In this document: positions 47,367-60,277 of the stretch, one piece after another
Numbering within the stretch: the stretch's first letter is position 1
How the letters are laid out: every line of letters starts with the position of its first letter
Position numbers and translations under genes: made by a program
The notes under the pieces: model-generated
Told to the model about the DNA's origin: nothing
Seen by the model: only the letters and a program-made list of their open reading frames with translations
Databases searched by the model: none
Assembly (NCBI RefSeq): GCF_036323735.1
Contig: NW_026947400.1
Span: forward strand, 1,441,416 to 1,505,415
Direction: 5' to 3'
From: Rattus norvegicus
Lineage: Eukaryota; Chordata; Mammalia; Rodentia; Muridae
DNA length: 64,000 bases

Positions 47367-47604
47367 TGACATCACCATTAGGCCTATCTAAAAAAATCTG
47401 TTGTATCCTGGAGATCCCTAGTTTCTTCTGTGATGTAACAAGTGTTGTCCTGACAGAAGTTGCCTCTCCAGTAGTCCTTCAGTACCTCTAGGGTTTACTA
47501 TTTGGCCTCTAATTCAGCATAAACAGCCTTTGGGAAGGAGAAAAAAGAGGATGAAGTGATCAAAGATGGGAAGAAGGAAGCTGGCCTTCTGCTTTGTTAT
47601 AAAA
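47367..47604 (+). promoter_or_regulatory. Promoter-like block of unit F
   Basis: CRE-like TGACATCA at 47367-47374 and TATAAAA at 47598-47604, about 100 bases upstream of the open short ORF at 47702. The motif layout matches units A, E, H and I. Inference only. Confidence 0.35.
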
Positions 47605-47701
47605 AAAAAGAAATATGTGGTCCATGGGAAATCTCAGTCATTTCTGGGTAGTGGTTGAGAAGGTTTGCTGAAAAGATAGTATTGATTGGAGCCTTCCAAA
47701 T

Positions 47702-47902
47702 ATGGTAATCAGGAGATGGGAGCCTCTCAGATGCATCTGGACTTCCCTGCTAGTTATGGTTCCTGGAAGTCGGAGAATTTATATCATTCATGTCTTTTTT
47801 CCAAAGCCAAGTGTTGGGAAGGGCACAGTTTTCTTTAAAGCTGATGGTTTTGGTCCTAAGGAAGAAGGGAAAGACAAGTATTGTGTCCTCAGCTCAGAGT
47901 AA
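47702..47902 (+). other. Short ORF of unit F, 66 codons, open to consensus stop
   Basis: It starts MVIRRWEPLRCIWTSLLVMV and ends at the same stop as the array consensus (..YCVLSSE). Compared with the consensus of about 75 codons it has a 27-base in-frame deletion, so the frame is kept. Residues 12-35 are hydrophobic and could be a signal or membrane segment. The start lies about 98 bases after the TATA box, with a weak start context. No known family is recognised. Staying open over 66 codons is only mildly unlikely by chance, so coding status is doubtful. Confidence 0.25.
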
Positions 47903-48634
47903 ATTACTCCGTGCTTTGGATTCCTAGAGTGCAGATTGTGTCTGACACTGATATCTGGGAGAGAAAATTGCTTCTATTTGAGATTTCACCATCTTCATCT
48001 TTGAACTAGTATTACTCTGACTATCATTCCCTGACAGTGACCCTTTAGATTTCTGAGTCAAAGGGTGTAATTAATTGGCAGTTTTCTTTTCTTTTATTTC
48101 TTTCATTTTTTTCTTTTTTAGCAAAATATATAGCTTTTTTAAATTTGATATTTCTATATTTACATTACAAATGTTATTCCTTTTCCAATTTCCTGTCTCT
48201 AAGATCCCTAACCAGTCCACCTCCCATTCTACTATAATCCCCTTACTACCCCTTTGCATTCCCATGAACTGTGAATCAAATATAGGGAGGACCAAGAGCT
48301 TCTACTTCTGTTGGTTCCCAAGAAGGCCATCTGGTACTAAATATGCAGTGGGAGCCATAGGTATGTCCATGTACATTCGTTGAATATTGGTCTAGTACTA
48401 GAAAGCTCTGGTGCATTGACATTGTTTTTCTTATGGGTTTGCAAACCCCTTTACCTCTTGTAATCCTTTCTCAAAAGTTATCAACAAGAGTTCCATTTAC
48501 AAGTAACTGGTTTGCCACAAGCATTCACTTATGTAATTGACATATTCTAGCTGTGTTTCTCAGGAAATGTCTATATCCTCTTCCTGGCAGAATGCACTTC
48601 TTAACTTCAACAATCTTATCTTATTTTGGTGGCA

Positions 48635-48635
48635 G

Positions 48636-48690
<55 letters not shown>

Positions 48691-48701
48691 ATATATATAT
48701 T
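48635..48701. repeat. (TCTA)n followed by (AT)n
   Basis: Fourteen TCTA units and then AT repeats, at the unit position where other copies carry (TA)n. It is useful as a length-polymorphic marker that tells unit F apart from its neighbours. Confidence 0.95.
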
Positions 48702-49419
48702 GGCTCCTATGTGAGGTTAGATGGAATTTACCATTGATTCTGCGCATCTAGAACAAGAATGTAGAATCTACAGATGCAAAGGTCCCTCCTGTCATTATGA
48801 ACTTATTGAAATTGAGGTTTCAGTTGAACTCAAAACATTTCTTTCCCTGCCCATCCACCTAAGTCTTATGTTTGGCCTGAAAAAAGAATCATTGTAAAAT
48901 ATCCAAAAACCTCAAGTGTGGCCATGGGAACACAAGAAGGAAGATATTGCAGAAATGATATCAAATGGGAATAGAGAAACGAATTGTATAGTACATGTTG
49001 TCTTTGATTTACTGATGTATGATGATTTTTGGATAAAATAAGAATTTGGAGTTTATCATTTGAAGTAGGTACAAAATATTTACACTGTTCTCTGCACTCT
49101 ATACTTCGGCCCTCTTTTTTGCCAAAATCATTACAAAAATGCAACTGTAAAAGAGAATTTTTGAGTACACTTTCAGGAATGAATACAAAGTGCCCTATCT
49201 AGGAATGAAGAATTAGAAAATGAAATACAATATTCACTCAATTAAAGGTCTGTATGGAAAATAATGGCCTTTGGGAAACAGAGAAAAACTAGGAAATTGA
49301 ACTGTATGTCACAGGAATGGACCAGGGAGCAAAATTATTATCAAGAAGAATCTCCTCCACTCCATCTTCCTAGATCTTTTCTACCCATGCCAAGTCCCGA
49401 TTAATTTTGTCCATTCAGA

Positions 49420-51567
49420 CCATGTAAATACTAATGCAGCAAAGAGAAGTCTCTAGCGTTAGAAAGATGGAGTACAAAAGGTTTCCACTGTGTCATAGGA
49501 GACTCTCCTAGAAAGGGCACCGTCAAATCTGGTCAATGTAAGGAAATCTGTTTAGCAGGTAGTCCATGGCAGTTCTCAGTGACATCATCCTTAGTACCCC
49601 CGTAATATATCTCTTGTATCCTTGAGAGCCCTATCTTCTTCTGTGTTGTCACAAGTGTTGTCCTGACAGCAACTGCCTCTCAGATATTCATTCCATATAT
49701 CTATGGTTTACTAATTGGCCTATAATTCAGTGTAAAGAGCCATTTGGGAGGGAGGACAAATAGGATGAAGATATCAGAGATGGGGAGAAGAAAGCTGACC
49801 TTCTGTCTTGGTACAAAAAAGGTCCTTGGGAAAGCTCTCTGAGTCCTTAGTAGGTGTTGTGTTGTTTCATGAAGAGATTGTCTTGATCTGAGCCATCTAC
49901 AAATGGGAATTAGGAGCTGGGGTCCTCTCAGAAGCATGTGGACTTCCTGCTCTTACAGTTCCTGGAAATCAGAGAGTTTATATCATTAATTTCTTTATCC
50001 CAAAACCCAAGTTTGGGAAGGTCACAGTTGTTTTCCTGACAGCTCATGGCTTTTATTCTTTTTGCCCAGAAGAAAAATGTCCTAAGGAAGAAGTGAAAGA
50101 CAAGTACTATGTCCTCATCTCAGGGTAAACTCCTCCACGCTTTGGATTCCTAGAGTTCAGTTTGTGTCTGACACTGATATCTGGGAGAGAGAAGTGCTTC
50201 TAGTCGACTCTTAATCATATCAGTCTTTTCACCATTATTATTCTGATTACCATTCCCTGACAGTTACTCATTATATTTCTGAATCAATAGGTGAGAATGG
50301 CTAGCAGTTTCTTTTTTCATTTCTTCCATTTTTTTAGTAAATTTTTGCTTATTTTATTGGCTATTTCTATATTTACATTTCAAATGCTATTTTCTTTCCA
50401 AATTTCCTCTCCACAAGGTCGTAACTGGACCGACTCCCCTTCTTTTACAACCCTCCTTACTGCACCTTGACATTTCCTTGAACTGGGAACCAAACCTGAG
50501 AAGGACCAAGGGCTTCTACATCCATTGGTGCCCAAGGAATCCATCCTCTGCCACATATGCTGTTGGAGCCATAGGACTTTCCATGGGCAGATTTTGAATA
50601 TTGGTTTAGTGTCAGAAAGCTCTGGTTTGTTGGAATAGTTGTTTTTATGGGGTTGAAAGTCCCTTCAGCTCTTGTAATCCTTTCTAAATATCTACCAAGA
50701 AGAGACATGCTTTCTGTTCACCAGTTTACCACTAACATTCACTTCTGTATTTAACATGCTCTAACTATGACTCTCTGGAAAGATCTTTCTCCAGTTCTTG
50801 GCAGCATGCACCTCTTACCTTCATCAATCTTATGTAATTTTGGTGTCTCCTACACCTATGAGGTTTGGTGGAATTTTAACATAAATTATGCACAACTGGG
50901 TCAAGAATGTAGAATCCACAAATGACAATGCCAAATAGATGCCATTCTCTACTTATGAAACTATTGAAGTTAAGTTTCCCTGGACCTCAAGACATTCCTC
51001 TCACTGTCCATCCTCCTGAACCTTATGTTTGGCCTGAACAAAGAATCAGGTTAAAAAACCCTCAACCCTCATGTCAGAACCTTGGAAATAAGGAAGGGAG
51101 ATATTAGAGATCTGATTATCTTTTGGGACTACAGAACCACATTCTAGAGTTGATATTGTCCTTTGCTTTACTGATGTCTGTGATTATTGGATAAAATAAG
51201 GATTTGGGAGTTTATCATTTGAAGTAGGTACACAATATTTACACTGTTATATTCACTTTATCATTGGGCCAAAATCATTGCAAAAAATGGAATTTTAAAA
51301 CAGAATTTTTGAGTAAACATTCAGGAATATTTATAAAGTTCCCTATCAAGGAATGTACAATAAGAAATTGAAACACAATATTCATTCAATTAAAGGTCTG
51401 TAGGGAGAATACTGGCCTTTGGGAAACAGAGAAAACCTACAAAATTTTTATGTATTTCACAGGAATGAACCTGGGAAAAAATTATTATCTAGAAGAATCT
51501 CCTGCACTCCATTTTCTTAAATCGTTTATACACATGCCAAACCCATGGCTAACTTTCCCCATTCAAA
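49420..51567 (+). repeat. Tandem-array unit G
   Basis: 2148 bases. CRE-like octamer at 49580-49587, inverted CCAAT (ATTGG) at 49714-49718. The TATA box has decayed to TACAAAA (49812). The short ORF starts near 49907 but loses its frame after about 14 codons through a one-base deletion. The antisense L1 3' UTR remnant is at about 50335-50850, without a TA expansion. Confidence 0.92.
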
Positions 51568-53212
51568 GCATGTAACCACTAATGAAGAAAAGAGATTTCT
51601 ACAGTTTTAGAATGATGGACTATGTAAAGGTTTCCACTGTGTCACAGGAGACGTACCTGGAAAGGGCACTCAAAATCTGGTCAATGTAGGGAAATCTGTT
51701 TAGCAGGTAGGACATGGCAGTTCACAGTGACATCATGATTTGGCCCTACTGCAAGTATCTCTTGTAACCTGGACTCCCTAGCTGCTTCTGTGACATCACA
51801 AGTGTTGTTGTGGCTGCAACTGCCTCTCTGATATTCTTGCAGTACCTCTAGGGTTTAATAATTGACCTCTAATTCACGGTAAACAGCCATATGGGAGGGA
51901 GAACAAAGAGGATAAAGATTTCAGTGATGTGGAGAAGGAAGCTGGCCTTCTATCTTTGTATAAAAAAAGGAAGATGTACATCATCCTTGGGATAGCTCAG
52001 AGTCCTTAGTAGGGATTGAGTGGGATCTCTGAAGAGTTAGGCTTGATGTGAATCTTCCACATATGGGAATCAGGAGCTGGGAGCCTTTCAGAAGCATCTG
52101 GACTTACCTGTTCATATCATTCCTGGAAGTCAAAGAGTTTATATCATTATTTTTTTTATTCCAAAGCCAAGTGATGGGCAGGGCACAGTTGTTTTGCTGA
52201 GATCTCATAGCCTTATTCTTTTTGTCAAGAAGAAAATGGTCCTAAGGAAGAATGGAAAGACAAGTATTGAGTCCTCGCCTCAGAGTAAATTCCACCATGC
52301 TCTGGATGCCTATAGTGCAGTTTTTGTCTGATACTGATATCTGGGAGAGAGAAGTGTTTCTAGTTGAGTCTTCATCATCTCAGTCTTTCCATTAGTATTA
52401 CTCTGACTATCATTCCATGAAAATGACTTTTACATTTCTGAGTCAATAGCTGTGAATACTTCGCAGTGTTCTTTTCTTAAATTTCTTTATTTCTTTTTAT
52501 TTTTTTAGCAAATTTTATTCCTGTTTTAATTGGGTATTTCTATATTTACATTTGAAATGTTATTTCCTTTCCCTATTACCTGCACATATGATCCCTAACC
52601 GGCCCCACTCCTCTTTTTCTATAACTCCCCTACTGTCTGTTTTCAATTCACTGATTTGCCTCTAGAATTCACTTCTTTATTTGATATGCTCTAGCTGTGT
52701 CTCACAGGAAAGATCTCTATACAGTCCCTGGCACAATGCACTTCTTAGCTCCATCAATCTTATCTAGTTTTGGTGACTGATGTGTATATATTTTTGCCAC
52801 ATGTACGGCCTGCTCTGAATGGGATTTCCTCAGTCTCTGCTCGAAATTCATAGATATTATTGTGTCCACCTTTTGAAAAGGATTAAAGCATGCACATTTT
52901 GTGTATCATTTTATTGAGCTTCCAGTTGTCTGTGAACTGCATCTTTGGTAATTTTAGCTTTTGTGCCAATATCCACTTTTGGTGATTTCATAAAATGTGT
53001 GATTTCATACCATTTTGTGATTGGGTAACCTCAAACATTATGATATTTTCTAGATCATCCCATTTGTCTTTGGCTTTCTTGAGATAATTGGTTTTAAGAG
53101 TTGAGTAGTACACAATTGTTTAGATGTACTACATTTTCTGTATTCATTCCTTTGATGAATGCCATTACGGATTCTTCTAGCTCTTGGGTATTATACATAA
53201 GGCAGCTCCCAG
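51568..53212 (+). repeat. Tandem-array unit H, with longer antisense L1 content
   Basis: It has two CRE-like octamers, both TGACATCA (51728-51735, 51791-51798), and TATAAAA at 51959-51965. The short ORF from 52063 shifts frame after about 16 codons. A deletion removes about 250 bases of the antisense L1 3' UTR at about 52635. From 52780 the antisense L1 runs on past the usual unit boundary, through the 3' UTR and into the end of ORF2 (to 53212), which the other units lack. A forward L1 then begins at 53213. Confidence 0.85.
51728..51965 (+). promoter_or_regulatory. Promoter-like block of unit H
   Basis: Two TGACATCA sites (51728-51735 and 51791-51798) and TATAAAA (51959-51965). Together with unit E this is the most complete motif set in the array. 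Inference from motifs only. Confidence 0.38.
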
Positions 53213-55040
53213 AAATGAACACACACACCTATGGGCACTTTACTTTTGACAAAGGAGCCAAAACCATTCAATGGAAAAAAGAGCATTTTCAGGAAATGGT
53301 GCTGGTTCAACTGGAGGTCAGCATGTAGAAGAGTGCAAATCGTTCCATGCTTATCACCGTGTGCAACGCTTAAGTCCAAGTGGATTAAGGACCTCCAAAT
53401 CAAACCAGATACAGTCAAACTAATAGAAGAAAAACTAGGCCAGCATCTCAAACACATGGGCACTGGAAAAAATTTTCTGAACAAAACACCAATGGTTTAT
53501 GCTCTAAGATCAAGAATTGACAAATGGGGTCTCATAAAACTGCAAAGCTTCTGGAAGGGAAAGGACACTGTGGTTAGGATAAAACGGCAACCAAGAGATT
53601 GGGAAAAGATATTTACCAATCCAACAACAGATAGAGGGCTTATATTAAAAAGATGCAAAAAACCCAAGAAGTTAGACAAATAACCCTATTAAAAAATGGG
53701 GTTCAGAACTAAACAAAGAATTCACAGCTGAGGAATGCCGAATGGCTGAGAAACACCTAAAGAAATGTTCAACATCTTAAGTCATAAGGGAAATGCAAAT
53801 CAAAACAACCCTGAGATTTCACCTCACACCAGTGAGAATAGCTAAGATCAAAAACTCAGGTAAAAATAAATGCTGGCGAGGATGTGGAGAAAGAGGAACA
53901 CTCCTCCACTATTGGTGGGAGTGCAAATTGGTACAACCATTCTGGAAATCAGTCTGGAGATTCCTAGGAAAATTTCACATTGAACTACCTGAGGATCCAG
54001 CTGTACCACTCTTCGGCATATACCCAAAAGTTGCCCCAACATATAAAAAAGACACATGCTCCACTATGTTCATCACCCCCTTATTTATAATAGCCAGAAG
54101 CTGGACAGAACCCAGATGCCCTTCAACAGAGGAATGGATACAGAAAATGTGGTACATTTACTCAATGGAGTATTACTCAGATGTCAAAAACAATGCCTTT
54201 ATGAAATTTATAGAAAAATGGTTGGAGCTTGAAAACATCATCCTGAGTGAGGTAACCCAATCACATAAAAACACACATGGCATGCACATGATAAGTGGCT
54301 ATTAGCACAACTGCTTGAATTACCCTAGATGCATAGAACACATGGAACGCAAGATGGATGATCAAAATGCGAATGCTACACTCCTTCTTTAAAAGGTGAA
54401 TAAGAATACCCTTGGCAGGGAATAGAGAGGAAAAGATTAAAACAGACACAGAAGGAACACCCATTCAGAGCCTGCCCTACATGTGGCCCTTACATATACA
54501 GCTACCCAATTATACAAGATGGATGAAGCAAAGAAGTGCAGGCCGACAGGAGGCGGATGCAGATCTCTCCTGAGATACACAGCCAGAATGCAGCAAATAC
54601 AGAGTCTAAGGCCAGTAGCAAACCACTGAACTGATAACAGGACCCCCGTTGAAGGAATCAGAAAAAGAACTGGAAAGCTTGAAGGGGCTCAACATCTCAT
54701 ATGAACAAAAATGCCAACCAAGCTGAGCTTCCAGGGACTAAGCCACTACCTAAAGACTATACATGGACTGACCCTGGAATCTCATTTCATAGGTAGCATT
54801 GAATATCCTAGTAAGATCACCAGTGTAAGGGGAAGTCCTGGGTCCTGCTAAGACTGAACCCCCAGTGAATATGATTGTTGTGGGGAGGGCGGCAATGGGG
54901 TGAGAATGGAGAGTGGAACACCCATATAGAAGGGGAGGGGAGGAGTTAGGTGAATGTTGGCCCGGAAACCAGGAAAGGGAATAACACTAGAAATGTAAAT
55001 AAGAAATACTCAAGTTAATAAAAAAAAGAAAAGAAAAGAA
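53213..55040 (+). mobile_element. 5'-truncated L1, ORF2 C-terminal half and 3' UTR
   Basis: It starts within ORF2 (the MNTHTYGHF region), runs through the C-terminal domain to the ORF2 end near 54300, then a 3' UTR with a G-rich tract (about 54885-54950) and the end AAATACTCAAGTTAATAAAA with an A-rich tail. It is younger and less broken than the L1 copies in the inverted arms. It lies directly against the antisense L1 of unit H. Confidence 0.9.
53793..54305 (+). pseudogene. L1 ORF2 C-terminal domain, open over 170 codons
   Basis: It contains the cysteine motif with one substitution (CWRGCGERGTLLHYWWEC keeps C-x3-C-x7-H-x4-C). It is followed by 'PFWKSVWRFL', 'GIYPKVAPTYKKDTCSTMF' and the C-terminal 'HGMHMISGY' end of rodent L1 ORF2. 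A stop before 53793 separates it from the upstream frame 53231-53683, which is the preceding part of the same protein. Confidence 0.88.
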
Positions 55041-56240
55041 ATGGCATGCTAAAAAAAAGAAGTTAAAAACATATATGATATTTTTAAAAAGGCATTTTTT
55101 TTTCCATCCACTCTATGTTGGGAAGCAGAATAAGCAGGTTTTTCTTTGTTTTTATTTTGATAACTGTCACTGAATCTCCTTTGTCAAATAAATAAGTTTA
55201 TTTTTCTTCTGCTTGCATCCTGTCTGACCTTCCGATTGCTTTTAGCAACAGACCTCAGAACAGATGAAGCTAACGGGGGTAGAGACATTACAGTTGTTGT
55301 CCTGCTTTGTACCCAAGGCTGTCAGAAAGTGTTCAGTAGTTTAAGGTGCTAAGTCCTGGAATGGCTTGTTGTATAACATATAGCTTTAAGTCTTGTTAGG
55401 ATAAAAGTCTTCAAGAGCTTGGTAGGACTTACTTCTAAAGTATATACTAATAAGTATTAATAAAAATAGTAAAAATAGCAATAAACAATAATAAGAATAG
55501 GTGACTGGGATTTTTAATGAAAGCAATAATGGCAATTTTATTGACCAAACTTTTAAGATAGAAAAGGTTTCTTAAACATTCTGCAGAGGAAGACAAAATT
55601 CTCAAAGGAGCATGCTGAATGTGGTAGTTTAATGTCTTTTCCTAGCAAGAATTCATAGGCAAATAAAAGCTAAGGAAAGAACTGTTGAGTGTGATTTTAT
55701 GCAGAAAAGGAGTAAACCTGCATGTTTTTCACATGGAAGGATGGGCTGTGTCATATTCCATCATTGCTTATACATGGGAAGTATAGCCTCAGCTTTCAAA
55801 TGTAGTTGTGTGACTTGATATGGATGGTAAATGCTGAAGGATGTGATAGGTTGTTGAGTCCAGGACAATGATGTAAGGGATAACACAGGGGTCATGCATT
55901 TTTTTTTCCTTCTTGTCTCACTCTTCTGTTGTTACAATTGCCATGAATGATCTCATCATTCAGGGGACTGGAGTGAACAAAATGATTTTGAGGAGCATGG
56001 GAGCAGATTCTTCAAAGATCATGTAGAATATGAAAGCTGAATGCTGATATCTAATGCTATTAGATTTGTGAATTTGCTTCTTTGTTGTCATTGTAGACAA
56101 CATAAACAATGTGGATGTACCAAAAGTGAAATAATAATGGAACGTTTATATGTTAATATTATGAATATTTCGTATCATTTATTTTCTCCCCCTCCATCAC
56201 TTTTTACAATAAACTAAATGTACTCAAAAAAAAAAAAAAG
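55041..56240 (+). other. Retrocopy-like segment with polyadenylation signal and A-tail
   Basis: The end has the signature of a reverse-transcribed mRNA: AATAAA at 56208-56213, then a run of about 14 A from 56226. Upstream sequence (about 55135-56200) reads like a 3' untranslated region, with no long open frame. I cannot name the parent transcript or place the 5' end. It could alternatively be the 3' end of an unrecognised LTR element or a chance A run. Confidence 0.4.
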
Positions 56241-58139
56241 AAGGCCATAAGCGGTAAGCAGAAGAGTAAATCTGAATAATAATAAAGTCTGTTAAAACAA
56301 ACATGAAAAGGGCTAGAAGCGAGCAAGCAACCCATGGAGAAAGACCAATATACCTCTTGAAAATAAAGTGAACATTGGAAAATAAGTGCTGTAATTGGAA
56401 GTAAAAGGTACAGAAAGTCCTACAGTTAGGACAGTGATGGCACCCAGGCTACTGTACTCCAAGAATCTATAGTAAAACCTAAAATTGTGACAAAGCAATT
56501 GATTTCATAATGGTCACTGGATCTACATATTCAGTCTTCAATAATGTACTGTGACAATTACCTGATCAAAAGGTACCATTCACGGTAGCAAAAGGAAAAC
56601 TCCCTTAATGTCTCTGAAGCAGCAAACATGCCATTGACATAGGCAAGGGGATAATAACTCACCTGTTATTAATCATGTCTCATTGCCCCCCTTCTTCCTG
56701 TTTCCTTCTGGCAAGAGGCCTCTTGCATAAACAGAAAGCAACCATCATCTTTTTGAAAAATTAGACACAGTTCGACTTACATATACTAACAAAGTTAACC
56801 TTTTTTCTGTTTACCAAAAGAATATCTTCTTTGTGAAAGTCCTGAAACGTATTAAAAAGATAGTTGGACTAAAACTCACACTTGTAGTTTCAGATTAGTA
56901 GTGAAGAATCCTAGGTATATTGGGAGAATCTATCTTCCCATACCTGTCCCTAAAACATAATCCCATAATTATTCAACTAACCAGATCATTTGTGCATATG
57001 TAGATTAAATAATGCACACTCTGGAAGCAAAGGGAGAGATACAGTCTATATTACCAACTGAAAGAGATGGGCATCCTGATATCCTCACAGTCTCACTGGA
57101 GTTGTTGTCATTACTTGAGAAGAAACTGGGCTATTTATCATATGAACTATCCAAGATATGAGGGACTGGCAATAGAGGGTAGAGACTACCAACCCCATAG
57201 TTCCGATCTCATATACACTCAGAAGTCTGAATCTCCAGTAAAGTATGTAGATTTTCTTGTTCTTGGAAGATGTATTCTTCAGGTGCTTTTTGCAAAGGAG
57301 ATAAAATTAACATTTGAATGACCATTTCAGAATGAGTTAAAGTGGGCAAATACCTTAGACCCTATTCTTTCATGGATTTCAAAATTCTTCAGTCCTGTCT
57401 GTTGATGGCCTCAGAAGTTTCACAGGTTGACACCCTTACAACAGAGAGATAACCTCCTCCTCTCTCCTGAAGCTCAATATAATTGAACAAGGGACACTGA
57501 GGCACTGGTCCAAGAGTTATAATCACTTAGCTAGCAAGGGTGAGCTAGGAATGTTCACATTTCTATATTAGGAGGACAACAATATTGGCAAAAATCTGGG
57601 GGAGGCAAAAGGAACCTGTATCATAGAATGGTTGATGTAATCCCACTGTTCTCAACTCCGGAGGTACTAGACAGATTTGAGAGATTATTTGTGTGTGTGG
57701 GTATTGCTCTGCCTGGATACCAGGGTTTTGGAGAAACAGCAAATCCTAGATACCCCAGAACACATGGGGATACTAGAACCTAATCTGCGTGGAGACAGAT
57801 GGTATGGAGTTTGATACTTGATAGTTCATTGTGGTTTAACTCCTAGAATTTCAAGGTTCCTCAGAATGTTTCCATCTTTTTTTTTTCACGAAACACATGA
57901 AAAGACACTGCATGAAGGATTTACATGAACATTTTAGGGCCGTGAAAACACCTTGTGTGCATCTCTCTAAACAACTGGACCTTGTAGCCTCAGGAATGAT
58001 CACTTGTCTAAAGGCTATATTAGCTGCCCCTCTTCTGTGAAAGAAGCAAGGTAGTTAATTCTGTGTCAGCATTTTATACTCCTATCAGACAAGAGAGTTG
58101 AAGCCTTTCTACAAGGAACACCACAATCTGGCTTCTATT
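56241..58139. other. Unannotated sequence, no gene recognised
   Basis: No domain, SINE or L1 is recognisable. The frame at 57067-57321 (84 codons) contains no known motif. Some blocks (57070-57320, 57690-57860) have near-normal base composition and could be remains of an old retrovirus-like element, but I cannot support that further. Confidence 0.35.
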
Positions 58140-58760
58140 ATTTTTCTCATCTATATTAACTTGATTATTTCTTATTTACATTTCGATTGCTATTCCCCTT
58201 CCTGGTTTCCGGGCTAACATCCCCCAACCCCTCCCCCTCCCTTTCTATATTTGTGTTCCCCTTGCCAACCTACCCCCAATTACCACCCTCCTCCCAACAA
58301 TAACATTCACTGGGAGTTCAGTCTTGGCAGGATCAAGGGCTTTCCCTTCCACTGGTGCTCTTACTAGGCTATTCATTGTCCCTATGAGTTTGAAGCCAGG
58401 GTCAGTCCAAGTATAGTCTTTAGGTATTGGCTTAGTCCCTGGGAGCTCTAGTTGTTTGGCATTGTTGTTCATATGGGGTCTTGAGCCCATTCCAGCTCTT
58501 TCAGTGCTTTCTCTGATTCCTTCAACTGGGGCCCCGTTTTCAGTTCAGTGGTTTGCTGCTGGCAGTCACCTATGCATTTCCTGTATTCTAGCTGTGTCTC
58601 TCAGGAGAGATCTATATCCAGTTCCTGTCAGCCTGCACTTCTTTGCTGCTTCATCCATCTTATCTAGTTTGGTGGCTGTATATATATGGGCCACATGTGG
58701 GGCAGGCACTGAATGGGTGTTCCTTCTGCCCCTGTTTTAAAATTTGCCTCCCTATTTTCT
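58140..58760 (-). mobile_element. L1 3' UTR, antisense, 5'-truncated
   Basis: On the minus strand it is the last 620 bases of an L1 3' UTR: GCCCCACATGTGGCCCATAT near 58690, the CACCAGTGGAAGGGAAAGCC region, a G-rich tract (58205-58310) and a 3' end at about 58145. Only the UTR is present, which is typical of severe 5' truncation. Confidence 0.9.
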
Positions 58761-60245
58761 CCCAAGTGTATTCATGAGACCCTGGCTTCTATATGTCCCT
58801 GTTGCACACTTACAGATACTATTCCTGCACCATCCTGGAGTGTAGTTAAGAAGACCCACTTGACATAAATCCTGTTACCCTGTTGTGTGGTGTAGACCCA
58901 CAGATGCTCATCACTGACTGTCCAAGGTAACAACAATGGTCCAATTTATCTAGACAGACCTAATGGATTACTGCAAAACCCCATCCCAAGAAAGACACTA
59001 ATGCAATAGTCAGCACAGTTGGTAGTATTTTCATTAAACATTGAGCAAGGTATCGAGTAGCTTCAATAGTTACTGTTATTGAAATTATTTCACGGAAGCC
59101 TTAGGGCCAGGTACCTAGGCCCAGAGAAGAGAACTGATTTATCACTCTGACTCAGGATGTCAAATAAGGAAAGGGGAAACCTGTCATCTTGTACATCCAC
59201 AGACATTATGCTTTGGATACTCCACATGTCTTTTTTATAATACAGAGACAAAATTGACCTTTTTGCTGAGTAAAGGACATTAAGAATTTAGAGAAGGTCT
59301 TGGCTCTCCAAGAGAATATTTGGATTCCCCTATGATCTGCTAGGCTTACTACTATGGACATCAAAGAGATGTCTGCCTTGTGACTAAAGGTAACAAGATC
59401 ACTGACCTGGATTCCCAACAAGTGTCCCTAAAACCCATGATCATACTGACCTGCTACCTGAGACTTCACAGTATAAATAAGATGTGAGCATGCAAAAGAA
59501 TCAAATGGATACCTTGAATCACAGGTTGGTAGTGAACAGGAGAAGGAAAGATCATTCTTTCAGAAACAATTGGCAGTTTTCTGGTAATTCAGCTTGACCA
59601 GGCTACCTGTCTTGGGTACACAGAACTCTATGAATTGCCAGTAACAATGTATATTATAACTACCTACATTGAACGGCATGGCAGGATATGTCTAAGACAG
59701 ATGTCAGGTTTATATTGTACATTAAATAATCTAGAACATTACAAAATTAATGTATATCATACATTAATATATATTCCCCTATCATATAAAAATGTAATTT
59801 AAATTAATGAATTAAGACATAAAACCCAACTTTAACTTCATTGCATATTAACATGAATATTCTCAAATACATTAAAATAATGATTTATGGACATATTTGT
59901 GTTATCAGACATACACCATAAAAGTCATAAACCTTTCTCTTCAATAATACTATTACGTACCCCAATTGGTTTCTATTTCTACCATTCTCTGCAAAATCAA
60001 CAACCTGCCCACTAGTCCCCCTCTTCTCGCTCAGGGCCCATACAACATGGGGGTGAATAACGTGAAACTTTACCAGGCATCTGGTTCTTAATTCAGGGCC
60101 ATTTACTGCTTTATCATCCATACATTCCCCTGAATAAGAAATCTCTATGGTAACGGGTCTAATTAATGAATGATCATCACAACTGCGATGTCATACATTT
60201 AGTATTTTTTTTTTCGGCTGCCTTCAGTCAACATACCTGCTCAAG
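58761..60245. other. Unannotated sequence before array unit I
   Basis: No named repeat or gene. A minus-strand frame at 60121-59885 (78 codons, starting MDDKAVNGPELRTRCLVKF) is free of low complexity but has no domain that I recognise. AT-rich sequence lies at 59640-59880. Array unit I starts abruptly after a poly-T stretch and GGCTGCC near 60215-60246. Confidence 0.35.
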
Positions 60246-60277
60246 ATGTTTTGCAGGTAGGCCATGGCAGGTCTCAG

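Larger units (their letters stand above)
47204..49419 (+). repeat. Tandem-array unit F
   Basis: 2216 bases. CRE-like octamer TGACATCA 47367-47374, the second site decayed to TGATGTAA, TATA box TATAAAA 47598-47604. It holds the longest undisturbed version of the array's short ORF (47702-47902). The antisense L1 3' UTR remnant ends in a long (TCTA)n tract (48635-48690) in place of the TA tract of other units. Confidence 0.92.

Noticed and set aside
48635..48701. Regular short repeats as a CRISPR-like array
   Set aside because: They are uninterrupted tetranucleotide and dinucleotide microsatellites without spacers, in mammalian DNA.
53101..53328. 75-codon frame at 53101-53328 as a separate gene
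   Set aside because: It spans the join between the antisense L1 of unit H and the forward L1 ORF2 and has no meaning beyond these fragments.
52780..55040. Antisense L1 (52780-53212) followed by forward L1 (53213-55040) as a classic twin-priming 5' inversion
   Set aside because: The inverted piece corresponds to L1 sequence downstream of where the forward piece starts, and it is continuous with the older antisense L1 of array unit H. Two separate elements fit better.
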